A stretch of 7,834 bases of DNA from JADGRF01 sp036382515 (lineage in GTDB: Bacteria; Myxococcota_A; Polyangia; Polyangiales; JAFGIB01). Of this stretch, positions 3,951 through 7,834 are shown piece after piece (position 1 is the stretch's first letter; every line of letters starts with the position of its first letter). The stretch spans positions 1 to 7,834 of the forward strand of contig DASVHQ010000096.1 of assembly GCA_036382515.1 (NCBI GenBank). Reading direction: 5' to 3'. The notes below the pieces were generated by a model. The model did not search any database. It was not told the origin of the DNA and saw only the letters and a list, made by a program, of their open reading frames with translations. A program made the position numbers and the translations under genes.

Positions 3951-5213
3951 ATGAGCCTTTCCATGCTTCGCGCCTTGCCCCTCGCGTCTGCCTTCGCGCT
4001 CGCCCTCGTCGGATGCGGCAGCAACTCTACCAGCGCCCCGACGACCTCCACTGACGCCGGCGCAACCGATGGCGGCGCCCGCGCAACCGATGGCGGCGCC
4101 CAGATCACCGGCCTGGCGCCCCGGACGTGGACGTGGGTTCCGTTCCCCGACGCGCACTGCCGCGACGGATCGTCGACGGGCCTAGGAATCAGCGTGAGCC
4201 CGAAATCTACCAAATTGATGATCTACCTCGAGGGAGGCGGCGCCTGCTTCAACTCGACGACGTGTAAGATCACCCCGTCGTGCTTCTCGGAGTCGGGATC
4301 GTGCAGCACAGGGACGTTCAACTCTTGGAAGGCCGGTACCGCGAGCCGACTGCCGAGCTCAGCGCTCACGGGGATCTTCGACCGAACCAACGCGCAGAAC
4401 CCGGTCGGTGACTGGAACATGGTCTACGTGCCCTTCTGCACGGGGGACGTGTTCGCGGGTACCAATCCCAGCGTCCAGGTGCCCGGCGTTCCCGGCACGC
4501 AGGAGTTCGTCGGCTACGCCAACATCAGCCTTTATCTGGCCCGGCTGGTGCCGACGTTCCGAAACATGAGCCAGGTGCTCCTCACCGGCAGCGCCGCGGG
4601 CGGGATCGGCGCCGAGGTCAACTACCTGCAGGTCGCCGCGGCGTTCGGGTCCGTGCCGGTGCAGATGCTCGACGACTCCGGCCCCCTCATGGAAGACCCG
4701 TACGTTCCGAGGTGTCTCCAGGCTCAGTGGAGCCAGCTCTGGGGGATCGACAAGGTCATGCTGCCCGCGTGCGGCGCGGACTGTCCCGACAAGACCAACT
4801 ATTACATCGACGCCCAGAAGCACTTAGCCAAGCGCTTCTCGACGCGGCAGTTCGGCCTCATCGATGCCATCCACGACGGCATCATCACGCAGTTCTATGG
4901 TTTCGGTGCGAACAACTGCGCGCCGGCGGTGTTTCCTAGCTCCGTCCCCGCGCAAACCTACCTGCAAGGGCTGCAGGACATACGCACGAAGCTCGCGGGG
5001 TCTTCGAACTTCGGGTCGTTCTTGTTCAACGGGACCGACCACCCGACGCTCAGCACGGCGAAGTTCTACACGCTGACCGCGGGTGGCTCCACGTCGGCCG
5101 ACGGCGGGACCCCGGGGGGCGATGCTGGCGCTGCGGCCGGCGGCGGAGGCGTCCTTCTCACGGACTGGATCAAGCAGTTCCTCGCTGGCACGGTCACCAA
5201 CGTCGGACCCTGA
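3951..5213 (+). CDS. Pectinacetylesterase/Notum-family lipoprotein, nucleophile Ser replaced by Ala
   Basis: The 420-residue protein starts with a lipoprotein signal (LASAFALALVGC, lipid Cys22) and a low-complexity linker (about 30-51). The pectinacetylesterase domain follows from about 55. Family blocks seen are IYLEGGGACFN (91-101), DWNMVYVPFCTGDVFAG (154-170), LTG-S-A-A-GG-I-GA (211-221), LDDSGPLMEDPYVPRC (240-255), FGLIDAIHDG plus TQFYGFG (301-319) and GTDHPTL (361-367). In the family these supply a Ser-Asp-His triad for deacylating polysaccharides or proteins. Asp309 and His364 look conserved, but position 215, normally the Ser of G-x-S-A-G-G, is Ala (codon GCC, 4593-4595). Ser214 precedes it. 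It may be an inactive binding protein or use a shifted serine. A Gly/Ala/Asp insert (377-400) interrupts the C-terminal end. Start chosen for the signal peptide and GGAG upstream; the frame is open to 3894. Confidence 0.85.
   Translation: MSLSMLRALPLASAFALALVGCGSNSTSAPTTSTDAGATDGGARATDGGAQITGLAPRTWTWVPFPDAHCRDGSSTGLGISVSPKSTKLMIYLEGGGACFNSTTCKITPSCFSESGSCSTGTFNSWKAGTASRLPSSALTGIFDRTNAQNPVGDWNMVYVPFCTGDVFAGTNPSVQVPGVPGTQEFVGYANISLYLARLVPTFRNMSQVLLTGSAAGGIGAEVNYLQVAAAFGSVPVQMLDDSGPLMEDPYVPRCLQAQWSQLWGIDKVMLPACGADCPDKTNYYIDAQKHLAKRFSTRQFGLIDAIHDGIITQFYGFGANNCAPAVFPSSVPAQTYLQGLQDIRTKLAGSSNFGSFLFNGTDHPTLSTAKFYTLTAGGSTSADGGTPGGDAGAAAGGGGVLLTDWIKQFLAGTVTNVGP
4061..4101 (+). repeat. In-frame 21-base tandem repeat in the lipoprotein linker
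   Basis: CGCAACCGATGGCGGCGCCC occurs at 4061-4080 and again at 4082-4101, a 21-base period. It encodes two copies of ATDGGA-R/Q in the linker between the lipid anchor and the catalytic-like domain. The period keeps the reading frame, so copy number could change the reach of the domain from the membrane without breaking the gene. Confidence 0.8.
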
Positions 5214-5242
5214 TGTGCCGGCCCGCGCTCTACGCGTGGTGT

Positions 5243-5260
5243 CGTCCCGCGGTCGGGACG
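5243..5260 (+). other. Hairpin just after the lipoprotein stop, possible 3' end structure
   Basis: CGTCCCG (5243-5249) and CGGGACG (5254-5260) form a perfect 7-base stem with loop CGGT, 30 bases after the stop at 5213. No T-run follows, so it is not a classic intrinsic terminator. It could slow exonucleases or aid Rho-independent release weakly. Confidence 0.3.
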
Positions 5261-5729
5261 GGAAATGCGGTACGTGCCGGCAGCGGCGCGTGAGCTTCGT
5301 GGAGGTCAGCGGCCGGCGCGGGCTCGATGCCGAGGGAGGTCGGCTGGGGCTGGGGTGGGGCGTAGACCGGTCGCCGCAACCCGGCCACCGAGGACTTGCC
5401 CGAGGAGCGGGTGGAGATCCGCGGGAATCGAAGCAGGTCGGTCGTAGCGCAGTCATTGGCCCGGCGTGAGCGCGGGCGCGACGATGGCGGCGACCATCTG
5501 CAATGAGAAGAGCCCGGAGAGAGAAGCTCCGAGCGCGTGGTCGCCGCGAGTGGACGCCTGCGATACGAGAGTTGTCGCACGGGCCGCCGGGGTGATCGAA
5601 TTCCCAGCGGTCGTCGTGGCGAGTGGACGATCTGCGGGAGATCCAGTGCGTGATCACAGCTTGAACGAGCGTGGACCAGCGGCAATCGTGGCGCCGCGCG
5701 GTGCGAGCCTGAGCTCTCAGCCCGTGCGC
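5261..5729. other. Gene-poor stretch between lipoprotein and membrane-protein genes
   Basis: No coding region here is convincing. The plus frame of the membrane protein stays open back to GTG 5466, giving a possible 88-residue hydrophilic extension with three rare AGA codons and no strong ribosome site. The 11-mer gcgagtggacg occurs twice (5547-5557 and 5619-5629), 72 bases apart, within a weakly similar context. I see no RNA gene or clear promoter. Confidence 0.4.
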
Positions 5730-6944
5730 ATGGCCATCTTTACTCTGGCGGTCGGTCTGGTGCTGCACGCAGCGTGCTTCGGCGGGATCACTCGACCTCT
5801 GACGTGCACTCTGCTCGGCGTGCTGGTGGCGGTCGACGGGTTCGTCGTGTGGCGCTCCGCGCTGCGACGTGATGAAGCGGTGTTCGCTCTGCTAGCGCTC
5901 GTAGCGACGGCGTTTGCGTATGTGCGCGACGCCGCGCGCTGGCAGCTCTTCGGCGACAACATTCACTACATCAGGATGGCGACCGAGGGCCTGCACTCGG
6001 AGACGGCGCAGCCGTTCGCTTCGCGTTGGCTCACGCCGCTGCTCGCCGGCGGCTGGAACATCACGCCCTGCGTCGGCTGGCATGCGCTCTCTGGTTTCAA
6101 CTTCGCTTGCCTGGCAGTGGCTTTCTTCGGGACAGCAGTCGTCGCCAGGCGGCTCAGCGGAACATTCTGGGCGGGCATCCTCGCGATCTTCGTGCTTTCG
6201 CTGTCTGAGTTTGCGCGTTACGCGGCGTACAACCGTCTGCTGACAGATCCCGCAAACTACGCATTGCACGCGCTGATCGCGGTGCTCTTTCTCGATCGTC
6301 GCCGCGTCGCGTTTGCGGCGGCGCTGCTGCTTGCTGCGCTGAACAGCGAGAAGGTGCTGGTGCTGTGTCCCCTGGCGTTTGCGTTGTCGCTGCCTGCTCC
6401 ACGCGTACGCGCGCTCGTGAGCTGGTTGCTGCTCGGCAGCGCCACCGTTGCGCCCGCAGCCCTCGTGCTCGTGCTGCGCTGGCACGCATGGCATGGCCAG
6501 GCACCCGTCGGCTACGATCCGGACGGAGCGGCAGCGCTCGCCGCCTGGCCGCCTGGCACGGTCTATTTCCCGTTCATGGCGTGCACGGTGCCCGCGCTGC
6601 TCTCGCTCCTCGCACGGCCAGGCCGCACGAGCCTTCTCGGGCTCACGGCGGTAGCTGCCTTCGTGCAGGTCGCCTTCGCGTCCGACACCGAACGCATGAC
6701 GGCCTATGCCTTCGTGTGCCTGGTGCCTTTTGCGGCTCGCTTCTTCGCCGATACGGGTGTGGCGCTCTCGACCAGTCGTCACTCGGGCGAGCTTGGTCTC
6801 GCGCTCGGCGCTCTGGCATGCGTGGCACTCCTCGCGTTCGACAGCGCCACCCTTCGCGTGCTCGCGTTGGTCGTGCCGCTAGCAGTCCAGCTCGCAGTCT
6901 GGCTTGCGACGTTTCGCTTGCGCCTCAAGGCGTCGGCGACCTGA
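5730..6944 (+). CDS. Polytopic membrane protein, GT-C glycosyltransferase-like
   Basis: The 404-residue form begins MAIFTLAVGLVLHAACF, itself a membrane segment. About nine to eleven hydrophobic segments can be seen (near 1-19, 25-41, 48-64, 118-139, 144-160, 178-189, 193-220, 227-250, 280-296, 301-316, 325-340, 355-370, 376-394). After the third comes a loop GDNIHYIRMA (75-84) followed by PFASRWLTP (95-103). Later comes ASDTERMTAYAFVCLVPF (317-334). An acidic residue in the first large loop, a PFxxRxLxP block and a DxxRM block near the last helices recur in uncharacterised bacterial GT-C-like proteins, which move sugars from lipid-phosphate donors outside the cytoplasm. Donor and acceptor are unknown. 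No sharp ribosome site marks the start; GTG 5724 and GTG 5466 are in-frame alternatives. It stands alone, 516 bases after the lipoprotein gene. Confidence 0.75.
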   Translation: MAIFTLAVGLVLHAACFGGITRPLTCTLLGVLVAVDGFVVWRSALRRDEAVFALLALVATAFAYVRDAARWQLFGDNIHYIRMATEGLHSETAQPFASRWLTPLLAGGWNITPCVGWHALSGFNFACLAVAFFGTAVVARRLSGTFWAGILAIFVLSLSEFARYAAYNRLLTDPANYALHALIAVLFLDRRRVAFAAALLLAALNSEKVLVLCPLAFALSLPAPRVRALVSWLLLGSATVAPAALVLVLRWHAWHGQAPVGYDPDGAAALAAWPPGTVYFPFMACTVPALLSLLARPGRTSLLGLTAVAAFVQVAFASDTERMTAYAFVCLVPFAARFFADTGVALSTSRHSGELGLALGALACVALLAFDSATLRVLALVVPLAVQLAVWLATFRLRLKASAT

Positions 6945-6987
6945 AGCGAACTCGAATGAGGCTGAATCCAAGCGCTGATCGGGCCGG

Positions 6988-7365
6988 ATGGGCAGACGCG
7001 CTTCTACCCTTTGCGGTGCCTGCAAGACGTGTGTCGGCGGCGCCTGCATGGGTGCGGCCGATGCTAGCGCGTGCGACGACCACGACTCTTGCACGCAGCA
7101 CGACTCCTGTGCGGCCGGCATCTGCACGGGCCGGCGCACCTGCGACGCGGCTGACGCTGGCGAGGCCGACGCCGACGCCGACGCCGGTGTGGGCGACGTG
7201 GACGCGAGTGGTGAGCCGATTGGCCATGGGAACGATCACGTGCTCAAGGCAGCTGACGGCTGCAGCTGTCGCGCAGCTCCTGGCAGCCGCACGAACACTG
7301 CCTGGCCTTATGCCGGCGCTGGCCTGCCTGGGCGGTGAGTGATGCGCAAGGGGCGGCGACGTCGA
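6988..7365 (+). pseudogene. Remnant of a Cys-rich surface protein with a broken MYXO-CTERM-like tail
   Basis: From ATG 6988 to the TGA at 7336-7338 the frame encodes 116 residues. A Cys-rich part (LCGACKTCVGGAC, then DASACDDHDSCTQHDSC and AAGICTG, 8-48) resembles the repeats of large secreted myxobacterial proteins. An Asp/Ala/Gly linker follows (53-73), then GCSC (91-94). In MYXO-CTERM sorting tails a GCxC-type motif precedes a membrane helix and an Arg cluster. Here the segment TAWPYAGAGLPGR is followed by the stop, and then, in the same frame, by V-M-RKGRRRR (7339-7365). The N-terminal part, including any signal peptide, is missing, since a stop lies directly upstream in this frame. It is most likely a decayed gene end; a short expressed protein cannot be excluded. 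Confidence 0.55.
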
Positions 7366-7440
7366 CCGGGCAGTCGAGTTGCACGCACCGCAGCTACGCG
7401 AGCGGTTGTGGGCAAGTCGCGCTTCTCGCGCGTTGAAGCG

Positions 7441-7653
7441 TGCCGCAGACAGCACGGCCACGCGTCGCTCGAGGCGCTCGATGTTGCGCTGGAGCTCCTG
7501 CTCGGTGAACGAGAAGCTCCGGCACGAGACGACCTCTGGCATCTTGCCCGTGCGCCACGAGTGCCGGGTCGAGCGCGGCACGTCGAGGGCGACCGGAGCC
7601 CGGCCGCCCTGCGAGACCAACAGGCGCAGGCGGTGATCGTAGGAGCGGCGACA
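7441..7653 (-). pseudogene. N-terminal remnant of a transposase
   Basis: The minus strand encodes RRSYDHRLRLLVSQ, then APVALDVPRSTRHSWRTG and VVSCRSFSFTEQELQRNIER plus LERRVAVLSA. A basic SYDHRLR start, an HTH segment of the kind L-x-VPRST-x-x-x-W, and a coiled coil with LERRVAVL match the N-terminal DNA-binding part of a DDE transposase type found in Myxococcota and Planctomycetota. No start codon suits it: upstream the frame runs through ATETETATKTASSC to the stop of the neighbouring gene. No DDE domain follows; the frame continues as unrelated sequence antisense to the Cys-rich remnant. It is a decayed fragment of an insertion. I see no terminal inverted repeats. Confidence 0.5.
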
Positions 7654-7692
7654 AGAGGATGCGGTCTTGGTCGCAGTCTCGGTCTCTGTCGC

Positions 7693-7834
7693 TCAGGGCC
7701 GCGCGCTGGGATCGCAATCGATGTAGGCAGTGACGCCCGTCGGCGGCTTGGCAGTTGGCGTGTAGCCCACCCACCAGCCGTTGAGACCGCAGCGCTTCTC
7801 GAGCTCAGCCGAGAAGTCGTCGAGGTACCAGCCT
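7693..7834 (-). CDS. C-terminal end of a gene entering from the right edge
   Basis: The last 46 codons before TGA (7695-7693) are visible and read GWYLDDFSAELEKRCGLNGW, then WVGYTPTAKPPTGVTAYIDC and DPSARP. The two Cys residues and the strand-rich, Trp/Tyr-rich character suggest an exported protein, but the piece is too short to name a family. It belongs to a leftward gene whose main part lies beyond 7834. The transposase relic begins 40 bases after its stop and in the same frame. Confidence 0.5.
   Translation of the reverse strand, partial: GWYLDDFSAELEKRCGLNGWWVGYTPTAKPPTGVTAYIDCDPSARP

Noticed and set aside
3746..4213. N-terminal part of the long minus-strand frame ending at 3554
   Set aside because: Most of it is antisense to the lipoprotein gene, and the recognisable piece only begins at 3745.
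4824..5768. 314-residue minus-strand frame
   Set aside because: It is antisense to the lipoprotein gene and the gene-poor stretch, with Arg/Pro/Ser-rich low-information sequence.
5892..6782. 296-residue minus-strand frame
   Set aside because: It is the Arg/Glu/His-rich shadow of the membrane-protein gene.
6925..7440. Continuation of the transposase frame to 6925
   Set aside because: After LERRVAVLSA the frame no longer resembles a transposase and is antisense to the Cys-rich remnant.

Overview
The window is GC-rich and reads as an accessory part of a chromosome from a myxobacterium-like bacterium (phylum Myxococcota). Three things point there. One is a lipoprotein with an Asp/Ala/Gly/Thr linker. 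Another is a Cys-rich surface-protein fragment of the type CDDHDSCTQHDSC..GICTG. The third is a decayed MYXO-CTERM-like tail: a GCSC motif followed 28 codons later by RKGRRRR. This is inference from family signatures, because no ribosomal or housekeeping gene is present.

Layout. Positions 1-1296 (minus strand) hold two closely spaced genes: a 306-residue protein of unknown function, then the N-terminal part of a HerA/DUF87-like P-loop ATPase that runs off the left edge. Positions 1297-1816 form a 520-base gene-free stretch with a striking array. Six identical copies of the 14-base palindrome GCTTACCGGTAAGC have centres 41, 41, 41, 127 and 41 bases apart, and some flanks vary in sequence while staying complementary. 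Positions 1817-3535 (minus strand) carry two toxin-antitoxin modules in tandem: vapBC (AbrB-like antitoxin and PIN-domain RNase) and a ribbon-helix-helix antitoxin with a TacT-like GNAT acetyltransferase. The second module has a visible promoter whose -10 box is overlapped by a palindrome. Positions 3554-3745 (minus) look like the last piece of a large serine recombinase.

Positions 3951-5213 (plus) encode a pectinacetylesterase/Notum-family lipoprotein that has Ala where the catalytic serine is expected. Positions 5214-5729 contain no gene I can support. Positions 5730-6944 (plus) encode a polytopic membrane protein with GT-C-glycosyltransferase-like signatures. The right end is debris: a Cys-rich MYXO-CTERM-type gene remnant (from 6988, plus), a transposase N-terminal remnant (7441-7653, minus), and the last 46 codons of another gene (7693-7834, minus).

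Functionally, the two toxin-antitoxin operons and the decayed recombinase and transposase mark this as a plastic region. The ATPase/306-residue pair and the palindrome array next to it are the least explained parts. The array lies upstream of that pair and downstream of vapC, so it could be a regulatory or DNA-architecture site for the pair. It could equally be an independent repeat family.
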